From NCBI GenBank assembly GCA_964512485.1, contig CAZEHJ010000001.1, forward strand, positions 66,702-130,701: 64,000 nucleotides of DNA, read 5' to 3'. The stretch is from CAZEHJ01 sp964512485. GTDB lineage: Bacteria > Bacteroidota > Rhodothermia > Rhodothermales > UBA10348. Both the position numbers and the translations under genes were made by a program. The notes beneath the pieces were generated by a model. The model ran no database searches and was not told the origin of the DNA. It saw only the letters and a program-made list of their open reading frames with translations. Shown piece after piece: positions 16,084 to 24,943 of this stretch (its first letter is position 1; each line of letters starts with the position of its first letter).

Positions 16084-18873
16084 ATGTCGAGAATATTCTC
16101 ACGTGCGTTGTTGTTCGTTTCAGTCTTCGCGGTCTCGTTTACTTTTGCAGATTCTGTGACGGCACAGACCTCCCGACACAACGTGTTTGGAGTAGTCGCG
16201 GATTCAGCCGGCGTGTCACTGCAAGGTGCCACAGTCGTTGCTCTGACCCGAGCCGACTCTGTCCTGACCAAGTTTGCGACCACGAATAGTGACGGCGTGT
16301 TCGAGCTCAGGCGGGTTCCGACAGGGGATTACATCCTTCAGGTTACATTCGTCGGTTATCGTACCTACAGGGAGGACTTCTCGATCGCAGATGCGGACCT
16401 CAACATTGATGATATCACTCTGGATATCTCAGTCTCTGAGCTGGATGAGCTGGTAGTCAGTGCAGATCATATTCCGATCGTCGTGAAAGCGGACACACTC
16501 GAATACAACGCCAACGCGTTCGCTACGCGTCCGAATGCTGTAGTCGAGGATCTACTCAAGAGGCTTCCGGGAATTGAGGTCGAAGATGACGGCTCAATAA
16601 AAGCGCAGGGCGAAGATGTGCAGCAGGTTCTCGTAGATGGGAAAGAATTTTTTGGAAACGATCCCAAAATTGCGACCAAGAATCTGCCCGCCGACGCGGT
16701 CGACAAGGTGCAGGTATATGACAAATTGAGCGATATGGCCGAGTTCACCGGAGTCGATGACGGTGAGGAGTCGAAAACGATCAATCTGGAACTGAAGGAT
16801 GATGCCAAACAAGGCTATTTCGGCAATATGAGCGGAGGGTACACCGCTGAGGGCCGCTACGACGGACAAGCTTCCATAAACCGGTTCAGTTCAACAACCC
16901 AGCTGGCGTTTCTGGGTAATCTCAATAACGTAAATCGTCAGGGCTTCTCGTTTGGCGACTACATGAGCTTCATGGGCGGAATGCAAGGTCTCATGATCGA
17001 CGGCGGTGGCATCGGAGGGGGCGGGATCTCTGTTGGGACGGACATAAACGATGGGTTTTCTGAAACGCTGGCGCTGGGACTGAATGCGAGTAGGGATTTT
17101 GGGTCCAAGACCGAAGTCAGGTCCAGCTATTTCCTCTCCAATATTGAAAACCAGCAGACGAGATCGACGCAGCAACAGCAGGTGCTCGGTTCTTCGCTTT
17201 CATCGTTGGTTCAGGAAAACAGCAATCAGCTGAGTGACAATCTCACGCATCGGCTGAATCTCAACGTCAAACATGAGATGAAGAAAGGTCACGACGTGCG
17301 ATTCCGTGGCAATTTGAACGTGAGCAATTCGTCGCTGGTCAACGGAGGAGGAAGGATTACAACCACTCCGGACGGAGCAACGGCCAACACAAGTGATACC
17401 AGCTACCTCACCGACGGCGATCAACTCGGAGGTGATGCCTCGCTTACGTATCGGAAACGACTTAACGAAGAGGGTCGCAGCCTGGTAGCTGAAGCCAGAA
17501 TGAACCTGAACGATTCCGACAAGGGTGCAGACCTGAATTCGCTCACGGGTCTTGCAGGAGCAGGAGACGTGTTCACCTATGAAGAGATCGCACAGATTCA
17601 GCGTTCGCTCGGAAATACCCTGCAGCAGACTCAACGCATATCGCTGAGTGAACCTCTTGGAAAGGGTAGACTTCTGGAACTGCGTGGGGAAAGAAGGCAG
17701 GTTAATGAGGACAAAGACCAATCCGTGAGCGATCTGATTAATGGAAATCCCGTTATCAATGATCTGCTGAGTTCTGGTCTGGACAGGACATACACGTATT
17801 ACAAGGGTGGTCTGAATTTCAGAAAGAACTGGGAATCATTCAGTATGAGCTTCGGTGCGGATGTCCAAGAGTCTCAACTCGACGGGACGATCCTGGATAA
17901 TGATGTCGCGGTATCAAATGGATTCACGCATGTATTGCCATCTGCAAATCTTCGCTGGGAGATCGACGATGGCGCGAGCATGAATCTCCGCTACTCGGCA
18001 CGCACCCGAGAGCCATCGATGAACGAATTGCAGCCGTTTACCGACAACAGTGACCCATTAAACGTGTACGTGGGCAATCCGGCTCTCAAGCCCGAATACA
18101 GGCACTCGGCGTCCCTCAATTATCATTTCTTCGACCAGTTCACGTTCACCAACCTGTTCGCGTTCGTGAATGCGAGCTACACAGAAAACAAGATTGCTCA
18201 GTCTCGCACGATCAGCGAAGGCTTCAAGCAGGAGTTGACATCGGTAAATACGGACGGCGACTGGACGTTCAACGGCAGCGTGTACTTCGGAACTCCAATT
18301 CGCCCTCTGGGTGCGAAGGTGAATATTTCGAACCAGGCGATGTACAACCGTGGCATTCAGTTCATCAATGACGAAGAAAACCGGTCGGAGATTCTTCGAA
18401 ACACGGTCAGCCTGACGCTGGAAAACAGAAACAAGGATGTGTTTGACGTTTCAGTTGGTGCAAGATACACATTCAACGATGTGCGGTACTCACTGAATGA
18501 CAACCTGAATCAGAGCTACATCAACAAGTCGTATTCCGCCGATGCGACTTACTACATCGGCCAGACCTGGCAGGTCTCCACATCGCTGGATCTGAGGACC
18601 TATTCACAGGATGTGTTCGGTGATGCCAACAGTGTGCCGCTCTGGGAGGCAACGATTGCAAAGACATTCATGAAGCAACGTGCTGATATTCAGTTGGTGG
18701 GGCTGGACCTGCTGGATCGCAACGAAGGCATAAGCTTCTCGAACACCGGCAATACAATTCAGGAGCAGCGTGTCAATTCTTTGGGACGCTACGTGATGCT
18801 CAAGTTCATCTATCGACTTTCGGGTTCGAGTGCCCGAGGTGGTGGAGACAGCATCATGATCCATGGTGACTGA
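16084..18873 (+). CDS. Outer-membrane beta-barrel (TonB-dependent-receptor-like) protein
   Basis: 929 residues. The signal peptide covers about residues 1-28. A carboxypeptidase-regulatory-like beta-sandwich follows (VFGVVADSAGVSLQGATVVAL ... GDYILQVTFVGYR). A plug-like region comes next (VEDLLKRLPGIEVEDDGSIKAQGEDVQQVLVDGKEFFG), then a long barrel rich in alternating aromatic strands. This is the pattern of the outer-membrane barrel family found beside GLPGLI proteins in Bacteroidota. It probably imports or binds a ligand in concert with the upstream protein; the ligand is unknown. A strong terminator follows. Confidence 0.88.
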   Translation: MSRIFSRALLFVSVFAVSFTFADSVTAQTSRHNVFGVVADSAGVSLQGATVVALTRADSVLTKFATTNSDGVFELRRVPTGDYILQVTFVGYRTYREDFSIADADLNIDDITLDISVSELDELVVSADHIPIVVKADTLEYNANAFATRPNAVVEDLLKRLPGIEVEDDGSIKAQGEDVQQVLVDGKEFFGNDPKIATKNLPADAVDKVQVYDKLSDMAEFTGVDDGEESKTINLELKDDAKQGYFGNMSGGYTAEGRYDGQASINRFSSTTQLAFLGNLNNVNRQGFSFGDYMSFMGGMQGLMIDGGGIGGGGISVGTDINDGFSETLALGLNASRDFGSKTEVRSSYFLSNIENQQTRSTQQQQVLGSSLSSLVQENSNQLSDNLTHRLNLNVKHEMKKGHDVRFRGNLNVSNSSLVNGGGRITTTPDGATANTSDTSYLTDGDQLGGDASLTYRKRLNEEGRSLVAEARMNLNDSDKGADLNSLTGLAGAGDVFTYEEIAQIQRSLGNTLQQTQRISLSEPLGKGRLLELRGERRQVNEDKDQSVSDLINGNPVINDLLSSGLDRTYTYYKGGLNFRKNWESFSMSFGADVQESQLDGTILDNDVAVSNGFTHVLPSANLRWEIDDGASMNLRYSARTREPSMNELQPFTDNSDPLNVYVGNPALKPEYRHSASLNYHFFDQFTFTNLFAFVNASYTENKIAQSRTISEGFKQELTSVNTDGDWTFNGSVYFGTPIRPLGAKVNISNQAMYNRGIQFINDEENRSEILRNTVSLTLENRNKDVFDVSVGARYTFNDVRYSLNDNLNQSYINKSYSADATYYIGQTWQVSTSLDLRTYSQDVFGDANSVPLWEATIAKTFMKQRADIQLVGLDLLDRNEGISFSNTGNTIQEQRVNSLGRYVMLKFIYRLSGSSARGGGDSIMIHGD

Positions 18874-18895
18874 GTCTACCCTCAGTAGAATGTGT

Positions 18896-18927
18896 AAATG
18901 GCGGGCCCCGAACGGGGCCCGCCATTT
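18896..18927. terminator. Bidirectional terminator hairpin
   Basis: Perfect 15-bp GC-rich stem (18896-18910 and 18913-18927) with A-rich and T-rich edges, between the barrel gene (plus) and the convergent membrane-protein gene (minus). Confidence 0.8.
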
Positions 18928-18958
18928 GTGTATTTGTCGCTGTTACTCCCCAGGATGA

Positions 18959-19594
18959 TCAGGCCGGATTGTCCTTGAGAATGAACTCTCCCTTGACGAA
19001 CCATGAGATCCCGAAGAAGAAGATGGCCATGGACTCCATCCAGAAAACGAACGTCGAGTCGGGATCGAGATCGCCCAATGTTTTGACCAGAATCACAGCA
19101 AGAATACACAAAGCCATGATCGCGGCACATAAGCGGTAGATGGCGTTGCGGAGCTTTTTTCGGGGTCCACGCTGGTCAGGGGGAAGTTTGGACTTCGTGA
19201 ACAGGTACCCGGAAAAAAGAATGAGCATGGCGAAGAAGAGACCTGCCGAAATGAAATGTATTGTGCTATAGATCCCACCCGGCTCGCCTGCCACACCCGT
19301 TGGGAAAATGGATACGCCCAGCGCTCCCAATCCAGCCAGGTCTCCCCACAGCCAGTCGTTTTCGTATCCGCGATAGGAGATCATGAAGAATGCGATCACC
19401 CAGAGTGTGCCGATGAATGCCACATGCATGTTGGTATGGTAATAGGCGCTGAGTGAGGACTGAAGCTGAATCTCTTTGAACAGGCCACCCAATCCAAGAA
19501 CGACGGGCATTGCCATTCCGAGAATACCGATCCAGATTCTCAGTTCCTGGTAGTCAAGTTTGTGTTCAACGTTTGGAGAATGTGCGGGAAACAT
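18959..19594 (-). CDS. Hypothetical multi-pass membrane protein
   Basis: 211 residues with about six hydrophobic segments: WIGILGMAMPVVLGLGG, VAFIGTLWVIAFFMI, a segment near LGALGVSIFP, TIHFISAGLFFAMLILFSGYLF, LCAAIMALCILAVILV and MESMAIFFFGISWFV. Small polar loops include SAYYHTNMHV and RGYENDW. The layout recalls DUF998-type or other uncharacterised six-helix proteins. I do not recognise the family with certainty and no catalytic motif is evident. It converges on the barrel gene across a shared terminator. Confidence 0.7.
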   Translation of the reverse strand: MFPAHSPNVEHKLDYQELRIWIGILGMAMPVVLGLGGLFKEIQLQSSLSAYYHTNMHVAFIGTLWVIAFFMISYRGYENDWLWGDLAGLGALGVSIFPTGVAGEPGGIYSTIHFISAGLFFAMLILFSGYLFTKSKLPPDQRGPRKKLRNAIYRLCAAIMALCILAVILVKTLGDLDPDSTFVFWMESMAIFFFGISWFVKGEFILKDNPA

Positions 19595-19806
19595 ATCGAC
19601 GAGGAGTTAGCTGAGTCAGGCCGTGCTTTCCTACAGAAACGTAATAAGCCCGGCACTCGCGAAGCTGCCATCTGTGAATACGTGCAACTCGGTGTGGCCC
19701 AGGAAGCGGAGGGCCAATGCAAATGCCCTCCGAAACGAATCCTGTTACGGCCAATCAAACGAATGTCTCGATGACCATTTGTTTATCTCATTTCAGCCGC
19801 AAAATC

Positions 19807-21006
19807 ATGCACGTTCTGCGAGTGGGGGCATTGATTGCTCTGTTTGCCGTCTCAACTACGGTATTGGCCCAAGATTACGTTTATGTCAGTTCCAGGGGCA
19901 CTCATTCCGTCAAGAGATACGAAGCAGCAACAGGAGCATATATAGACGATATCGTCGCCGCCGATTTTACGAAGCGGACGCTGACTCAGGAGGTGTTGTT
20001 CGGCGAAGATGGTAAGCTGTATGTGTCGTTTCGCCGAGGTCCCGAGAGCGTCGCAATTCATCGATATGATCCGATGACAGGCGAAGATCTGGGAGCGTTT
20101 ACGAACGGATATGATCTTGACGAGCCCACAAAAATGTCATGGGGACCTGATGGTAATCTGTACGTGAGTCAGTGGGGTACCAACAAATGGAATGTGGCTG
20201 TCTTCGACGGGCAGACCGGCTCATTTCTGGGAGAAGCTACCTCAGAGCAGTCCCGTTTAAATCTCATGGACCACGCCTGGGATTCGGACAACAACCTTCT
20301 GGTCGTCAGTTTTGGAAGCAATGCCGGAGGAAAGGATGTGCGTCGTTATGATTCTGAGGGCACCTATCTCGGCTCTCTGGTGGCCGCATTCTACTTTCTC
20401 GGACCGGTAAATTTGTGGTTTGAGGAAGATGGTGACTTGATGGTAATAGACTGGGGTGCCGGAAACGGCACGGGGAAAGTTCTTCGATTCAATGGGCAGA
20501 CGGGCCTGATTAAAAGCACTCTGGTTTCCGGTCTGGTCCACGCTGAAGGTTTCGCCGTGGATGAAGATGGCCGTCTGTACGTTGGTGATTGGGGAGCGAA
20601 TTTCGTGTATCGCTACGATTCTGAATCTGGAGCCTTCGTAGATCGATTCATCAATACCGGCGGTCTGATTGCTCCAAATTCGATCGTGTTTGGACCACCG
20701 GAAGTAGCTTCGGTCGGCTTTGAAGGACATGAGACTCCAGATAATTTCACTCTGGATCAGAACTATCCCAATCCGTTCAATCCAACCACAATAATCTCAT
20801 TCTCGTTGAAGGAAGCCTCGACAGCTTCTATATCTGTTTTTGATTCTCTCGGACGCGAGGTGGCCAGGCCATTGGATGAGAAGGTGTTGCCTGCAGGCTC
20901 GCACGAAACTTCGTTCGAGGCGGCTAACCTGGCTTCAGGCACATATCTCTATCAATTGAAGGTTGAGGGCCAGATCCTGAGCCGAACCATGACATTGGTA
21001 CAGTAA
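19807..21006 (+). CDS. Secreted beta-propeller (NHL/SMP-30-like) protein with T9SS tail
   Basis: Start taken at 19807, where MHVLRVGALIALFAVSTTVLAQ gives a proper signal peptide; ATGs at 19717 and 19771 would add a non-signal extension. 399 residues. Repeats of about 45 residues (YEAATGAYI, YDPMTGEDLG, FDGQTGSFLG, FNGQTGLIK, YDSESGAFV) each with D-x-LYVS/YVGDWG motifs form a beta-propeller resembling NHL or gluconolactonase folds. The C-terminus is a T9SS type A sorting domain (LDQNYPNPFNPTT, SGTYLYQLKVEG). Its DNA is close to that of the tail at 247-285. No enzyme residues could be assigned. Confidence 0.82.
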   Translation: MHVLRVGALIALFAVSTTVLAQDYVYVSSRGTHSVKRYEAATGAYIDDIVAADFTKRTLTQEVLFGEDGKLYVSFRRGPESVAIHRYDPMTGEDLGAFTNGYDLDEPTKMSWGPDGNLYVSQWGTNKWNVAVFDGQTGSFLGEATSEQSRLNLMDHAWDSDNNLLVVSFGSNAGGKDVRRYDSEGTYLGSLVAAFYFLGPVNLWFEEDGDLMVIDWGAGNGTGKVLRFNGQTGLIKSTLVSGLVHAEGFAVDEDGRLYVGDWGANFVYRYDSESGAFVDRFINTGGLIAPNSIVFGPPEVASVGFEGHETPDNFTLDQNYPNPFNPTTIISFSLKEASTASISVFDSLGREVARPLDEKVLPAGSHETSFEAANLASGTYLYQLKVEGQILSRTMTLVQ

Positions 21007-21010
21007 CGAA

Positions 21011-21041
21011 AAGGGGGGGCGCCCATCGGGCGCCCCCCCTT
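21011..21041. terminator. Terminator after the beta-propeller gene
   Basis: 14-bp inverted repeat (21011-21024 and 21028-21041) with a 3-base loop, 4 bp after the stop codon, ending in TT. Confidence 0.75.
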
Positions 21042-21067
21042 GCGTCTTATCAATATTTCCCGGTCCG

Positions 21068-21448
21068 TCAATCTCTTCCAAGCCACCAGCCCACTACGGC
21101 ACCGGCGACACCCCAACGTACGCCCCAAACGACTACATCGAGCAGATAGGTTACCAGTTCGGCCCGTGGGTTTTCACCCAGTTCCAGAAAGCTGATTGCC
21201 AGACCAACAATGACTCCCATTATTGCCCCGGCTTTCGCTCCGGCTGAAGGATTTTTGGCTCCTGTAACTCCCGCAGTCCACACTATCAGGTAGCCAAATA
21301 CCAGCTCTCCCAGAATGATGTACAGCAGATCAGGTTCTCCTCCACGGTGAGTAATGATATCAGCGAGGAGAAGCATGTACATCACGTAGCCCATCGCAAA
21401 AAGTGCGAGTCCTCCCAGGACGCTGCCGACGATTGTTTTTGTATCCAT
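21068..21448 (-). CDS. Hypothetical four-helix membrane protein
   Basis: 126 residues with four hydrophobic segments (VGSVLGGLALFAMGYVMYMLL, LYIILGELVFGYLIVWTAG, AGAIMGVIVGLAISFLEL, VWGVRWGVAGAVVGWWLG) rich in glycine. The layout resembles small DUF1761-like membrane proteins, but I do not recognise it firmly. It converges on the beta-propeller gene across a terminator. Confidence 0.65.
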   Translation of the reverse strand: MDTKTIVGSVLGGLALFAMGYVMYMLLLADIITHRGGEPDLLYIILGELVFGYLIVWTAGVTGAKNPSAGAKAGAIMGVIVGLAISFLELGENPRAELVTYLLDVVVWGVRWGVAGAVVGWWLGRD

Positions 21449-21650
21449 GGCGTAATTCCGTTTGGTTGAAGAAGGGAATCCTGACCCGGAGTAGTGCCCG
21501 GAGAAGGAAGTCAGTGACCTACTTCATGGCGCCTTCAGGACAGTTCAACGTAGGCAAAAGATGGCCTCAATGTCCACCTGCCTCGCTCAAAGCACCTGCT
21601 CTGGCCCTGGAGACAATGCTTTAGATGAGATCTGGCTCAGAGGACTTCAA

Positions 21651-22259
21651 TCAATCCGTGTGCCACACCATGTCGGGACTGCTCAGACTGTCAGCTGATG
21701 GAAAGACCACAGATCCACGTTCGAATCTGATGCTGCCCTCGTCGGGGATTATCATTCGTACTGCGTGGACTTTCGACGGGTGGCCGCTGCTTTGTTCGAC
21801 GCGAACGCCTCCATGAACCAGTGTTACCCACGCAAGAGCAGCTGCAGCAACCCACTTCCAGTTTGCTCGACGCAGTTTGACAGGAACGTCGGCCCTGGTT
21901 TCTGTTGATTGGCCGATGGCTGACAGAATTGGTCCATTCAGTCGGTACCCTACCTTGCGCACTGTCTGGACAATGGCTCCTTTGCCGGGTTTGTCTCCGA
22001 GTGCTTTTCGCAGCTTCGAGACCGCCTGTGTGATCGCTTCATCACCCGAGCACGAATCTGCCCACAAGGCAGCAAACAGTGCATCTCGAGTTACCGCCTG
22101 ACCTACATTCTCGGCCAGGTGAACGAGAAGCAGCATGACCTGACGTTCCACTCGACATATGCGGCCTGCACGATGAATCTCATTGAGTTGAGGGATAATC
22201 AATGCTTCCGCCAGTCTGAATGGCTGAAATACGTCAATATTCGTGTTCTGGGAGGTCAT
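21651..22259 (-). CDS. Membrane-anchored winged-helix transcription regulator (CadC-like)
   Basis: 202 residues. Residues about 12-108 form an OmpR/PhoB-type winged helix: RVERQVMLLLVHLAENVGQAVTRDALFAALW, then DEAITQAVSKLRKALGD and IVQTVRKVGYRL. One membrane segment follows (WKWVAAAALAWVTLVHGGV, about 134-152) and only some 50 residues lie outside. This is the ToxR/CadC plan: a DNA-binding domain in the cytoplasm and a sensor outside. The outer part is much smaller than in CadC, so it may need a partner. It is divergent from the exported protein at 22374, a plausible target. Confidence 0.8.
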   Translation of the reverse strand: MTSQNTNIDVFQPFRLAEALIIPQLNEIHRAGRICRVERQVMLLLVHLAENVGQAVTRDALFAALWADSCSGDEAITQAVSKLRKALGDKPGKGAIVQTVRKVGYRLNGPILSAIGQSTETRADVPVKLRRANWKWVAAAALAWVTLVHGGVRVEQSSGHPSKVHAVRMIIPDEGSIRFERGSVVFPSADSLSSPDMVWHTD

Positions 22260-22373
22260 TTTAGCTACCGTTGAGACGGAATTCAGGAAAACGAGAGGTA
22301 TTCGTCAGGTTAACGGCCCTCGATCTGCATTATTGTTGGTTTTCAGCAAGAACCAAAAAGAGGGCTAGTATCC

Positions 22374-22799
22374 ATGAATCACATTACGGGATTTTACAGA
22401 ATCGTTTCACTTTTTCTTCTGGTGGCTGCCACCGGTATTTCATCGTTAGCGCAATCAACGTCCAATGAATCAGACAACGCAGCGACGTTTGAAACCCAGA
22501 ACCTGGCAGACTTTGTCGGCATGTACGGCGATCGAACTGTTGGACTGAGCGGATCCAACCTGACCTTCCAACGTGAAGGGATGCCGATGGCGGTATCTCT
22601 GGAGCAGGTGGACACCGACACGTTCGAGATTGTCATTCCGCCCGGAGCCGTTGTTCAGGGTCACGCAGAAGGTGATATGCCTCAGCTGGTGTTTGCCAGA
22701 AATGAAGCGGGGAAGGTGAACATGCTTCGGTTCGTCATGAAAGACGGAACGGAGGTAGCATCGAGCTCGAAAAACGCACCGACAGCCGACGCCAACTGA
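22374..22799 (+). CDS. Small exported protein with a DUF3471-like domain
   Basis: 141 residues. A signal peptide ends near SSLAQ (about residue 26). The rest (LADFVGMYGDRTVGLSGSNLTFQREGMPMAVSLEQVDTDTFEI) resembles the small beta-barrel domain DUF3471, often found at the end of beta-lactamase-like or S41 proteins. Here it stands alone, with no enzyme attached. It is divergent from the membrane-anchored regulator at 21651-22259 and may be controlled by it. Confidence 0.6.
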   Translation: MNHITGFYRIVSLFLLVAATGISSLAQSTSNESDNAATFETQNLADFVGMYGDRTVGLSGSNLTFQREGMPMAVSLEQVDTDTFEIVIPPGAVVQGHAEGDMPQLVFARNEAGKVNMLRFVMKDGTEVASSSKNAPTADAN

Positions 22800-22850
22800 G
22801 CAAGCTGACGGCCAACACGTACTGAGCGTTTCGAAAAGCCTGAACGAAGA

Positions 22851-22887
22851 AAAGCCCCTTGCAAGAGCAATTCTTGCAAGGGGCTTT
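22851..22887. terminator. Terminator shared by tRNA-Val and the exported-protein gene
   Basis: 15-bp perfect stem (22851-22865 and 22873-22887) with a 7-base loop. A-rich left and T-rich right edges let it work in both directions. Confidence 0.8.
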
Positions 22888-22890
22888 CTG

Positions 22891-22964
22891 TGGGTCCGAA
22901 TAGATTCGAACTATCGACCTCTACGATGTCAACGTAGCGCTCTAACCAACTGAGCTACGGACCC
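22891..22964 (-). tRNA. tRNA-Val (GAC)
   Basis: The 74-nt cloverleaf reads on the minus strand: acceptor GGGTCCG paired with CGGACCC, D-arm GCTC...GAGC, anticodon stem CTACG/CGTAG around loop TTGACAT (anticodon GAC, reads GUC/GUU) and a T-arm with TTCGAAT. The discriminator base is A and CCA is not encoded. Confidence 0.95.
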
Positions 22965-23065
22965 ATCATGTTGTGTTCCTTCCAATGCCTCGGGCCATAA
23001 AAGCCTTCTTCCGTTGGGAGGGCCGCAAATATACCCTGTCTCGCAAGGGCGAGTCAAGAATCCAA

Positions 23066-23731
23066 TTAGAATCCCACGCGAAGAGCAATCACGGGTAGAT
23101 CTTCAATCGGGGCAGCGAAAGAGGCTGAAACAGACATTCTTTTTCGTCTGCCAGTTTTTCGTGCTGAGATTGCACCCGAGAGAATACGGTTGGCAACGAG
23201 GGATGCGATGAGAATGGAGCGTCGCCTTCTCAGTGATTCAGCGTCGTCACGTAGGTCCCGGTATCTCTCGAAATCCTGCTCACTTTCCCAAGACCACTGA
23301 AATGAGGGGTCGCTGACGTAGTCGATCTGGTCCCAGGCTCTGTTTCGTAAAACAGTTTCAAGGAAAACGTCTGAAGACTCAAATGAAGCCAGATTCAGAA
23401 AGAACGTTCGATTTTTGCCATCGGTGCTTGCTCCGGCTGAACCACGAGCGAGTGTTGTGTAGGAATCGATCAGATGATTGCGGTGCCACTCTCCTCCAAA
23501 AAGTGCAACCCAGAGCCCGACGTCGGCAGCCGCGTACGAGATGGAGGTTCGATTCCAGCTGCCGTTTTCGGCGTGTTTATGTCCCAGTCCTGGCAGCAGC
23601 AACGAAAAGGCAAGTGCCTTTTTGGCCGAGGCCTCCCGTAGAGTTTCGGAGGGTTCACTCTGTTGCGCCTGTACATTGTTCGTACAGACTATCAACAACA
23701 GAACAATCGATAAGAGGATCGAACTTCGCAA
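23066..23731 (-). CDS. Hypothetical exported protein (start uncertain, next to assembly gap)
   Basis: About 221 residues from a TTG codon at 23731, chosen because MRSSILLSIVLLLIVCTNNVQAQ then forms a signal peptide; no ATG lies near and no clear ribosome site is seen. An in-frame ATG at 23839 falls in the repeat beside the gap. The mature part has a hydrophobic stretch (ALAFSLLLPGLGHKHAENGSW) like DUF5683-type proteins, a second near AAADVGLWVALFGG, and a charged C-terminal part. The end (ASFAAPIEDLPVIALRVGF) resembles a closing beta-strand of an outer-membrane protein. Function unknown. Confidence 0.55.
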   Translation of the reverse strand: MRSSILLSIVLLLIVCTNNVQAQQSEPSETLREASAKKALAFSLLLPGLGHKHAENGSWNRTSISYAAADVGLWVALFGGEWHRNHLIDSYTTLARGSAGASTDGKNRTFFLNLASFESSDVFLETVLRNRAWDQIDYVSDPSFQWSWESEQDFERYRDLRDDAESLRRRRSILIASLVANRILSGAISARKTGRRKRMSVSASFAAPIEDLPVIALRVGF

Positions 23732-23792
23732 GGGGACGTGACCGTGGTAATCCTTCTTTCGTATTCCACGCAATCGTAAACCACATCGTAAA

Positions 23793-24002
23793 CCACATCG
23801 TAATCCACGAAGCGCCGAGTGGCGGGAATTCGCCCTCATTACGAACGNNNNNNNNNNNNNNNNNNNNNNNNNNNNNNNNNNNNNNNNNNNNNNNNNNNNN
23901 NNNNNNNNNNNNNNNNNNNNNNNNNNNNNNNNNNNNNNNNNNNNNNNCCACATCGTAATCCACGAAGCGCCGAGTGGCGGGAATTCGCCCTCATTACGAA
24001 CG
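23793..24002. repeat. 55-bp direct repeat on both sides of an assembly gap
   Basis: An identical 55-bp sequence occupies 23793-23847 and 23948-24002, directly touching both ends of the 100-N gap. Just before the first copy a 12-bp unit (CCACATCGTAAA) is repeated in tandem at about 23769-23804. The repeat contains an imperfect palindrome (GGCGGGAATTCGCC). The exact 55-bp match at both contig ends is what a de Bruijn assembler with k = 55 would leave, so part of this may be an artefact. Confidence 0.75.
23848..23947. other. Assembly gap (100 N)
   Basis: Exactly 100 N, the usual placeholder for a gap of unknown size. The true distance may be zero or even an overlap, given the identical flanks. 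Confidence 0.99.
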
Positions 24003-24059
24003 GGTTGATCCTCGGATCCGAAGGGGAGAAAAATTACCGGAAATGATTCCGGTGTGCGA

Positions 24060-24842
24060 CTACTGCTGTAGTCGACGAAGGCGCCTGAGCGGGAATTCGT
24101 CGAAGAACTCATCGACAAAATCCTTGTCAATATCCTCGCCTTCAACTTCCAGCGCGACAACAAAACGGTTGTCTATGATCACTACTCCTGTCATCTCAGT
24201 CTCATCGTCATCGTATTCAACGGACTGGAATCCAGGGAATCCCCCAAATTTACGCGTCCTTTCGAATCCGTCCCGATTTTCTTCATCGATTTCCTTGCCA
24301 AGGAAATCAAATCCCATCTTGAGCATTCCTTTCATGGTGCCCATGTCCAGAATGGTGACTTCCATTTCTGCATCGTCTCCTTCATACTCAGCTTCAAGCT
24401 TTGAAAGACGCATGCCAAGTCCATCCTTATTCGCACCTTCGGTGTCAACCAGGTCCATTCCTTCGAATTCTTCAGGAAGCAGATCGTAGAACTCGCGATA
24501 GTCCACCACCGTGACGTCAGCATCTTCCTGGATTTTGGTGCCAATGTCCTCGAGAACTCTTCCGACCCGTGCCAGGCCTGTGGAAACAGATTCCTCCACT
24601 TCGCGACCGATCTCTTCCAGTTCCTCTTCCGAGATGGCATCGTCAAATCGATCTTCGATACGGTCTCTTAATTCTTCGATGTGCTCTTCAGCACGTTCCA
24701 ATTCACGATCCAGATCTTCTTCGATCTCTCGCGCTACCTCTTCATCAACACGATCGGAATTGCGTTGATCATTTTCTCTCTCACATCCAATAATGCCCAC
24801 AACGAAGAAGGCAATTATGGCCAGCACAAGAAATGCTCTCAT
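24060..24842 (-). CDS. Acidic coiled-coil lipoprotein, hypothetical
   Basis: 260 residues. The N-terminus MRAFLVLAIIAFFVVGIIGC is a lipoprotein signal with the lipobox cysteine at residue 20. Residues about 27-85 are an acidic helix predicted as coiled coil (EEVAREIEEDLDRELERAEE...). The remainder (VTVVDYREFYDLLPEEFEGMDLVD ... MEVTILDMGTMKGMLKMGFDFLGKEIDEE) looks like a separate globular domain seen in uncharacterised lipoproteins. It is probably anchored in the outer membrane facing the periplasm. No family assignment. Confidence 0.72.
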   Translation of the reverse strand: MRAFLVLAIIAFFVVGIIGCERENDQRNSDRVDEEVAREIEEDLDRELERAEEHIEELRDRIEDRFDDAISEEELEEIGREVEESVSTGLARVGRVLEDIGTKIQEDADVTVVDYREFYDLLPEEFEGMDLVDTEGANKDGLGMRLSKLEAEYEGDDAEMEVTILDMGTMKGMLKMGFDFLGKEIDEENRDGFERTRKFGGFPGFQSVEYDDDETEMTGVVIIDNRFVVALEVEGEDIDKDFVDEFFDEFPLRRLRRLQQ

Positions 24843-24943
24843 GGTAGAAATCTGATTCGATCTTGAGGGATTAACAGGTCCACCAGAAGCCTACGAGGGA
24901 TTGTCGAAAATGTGACAGTTGCGGCGCAATCCCAGAAACAGGG

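Noticed and set aside
23848..23947. The 100-N run translated as an unusual insertion
   Set aside because: It is a scaffold placeholder; residues written through it have no meaning.
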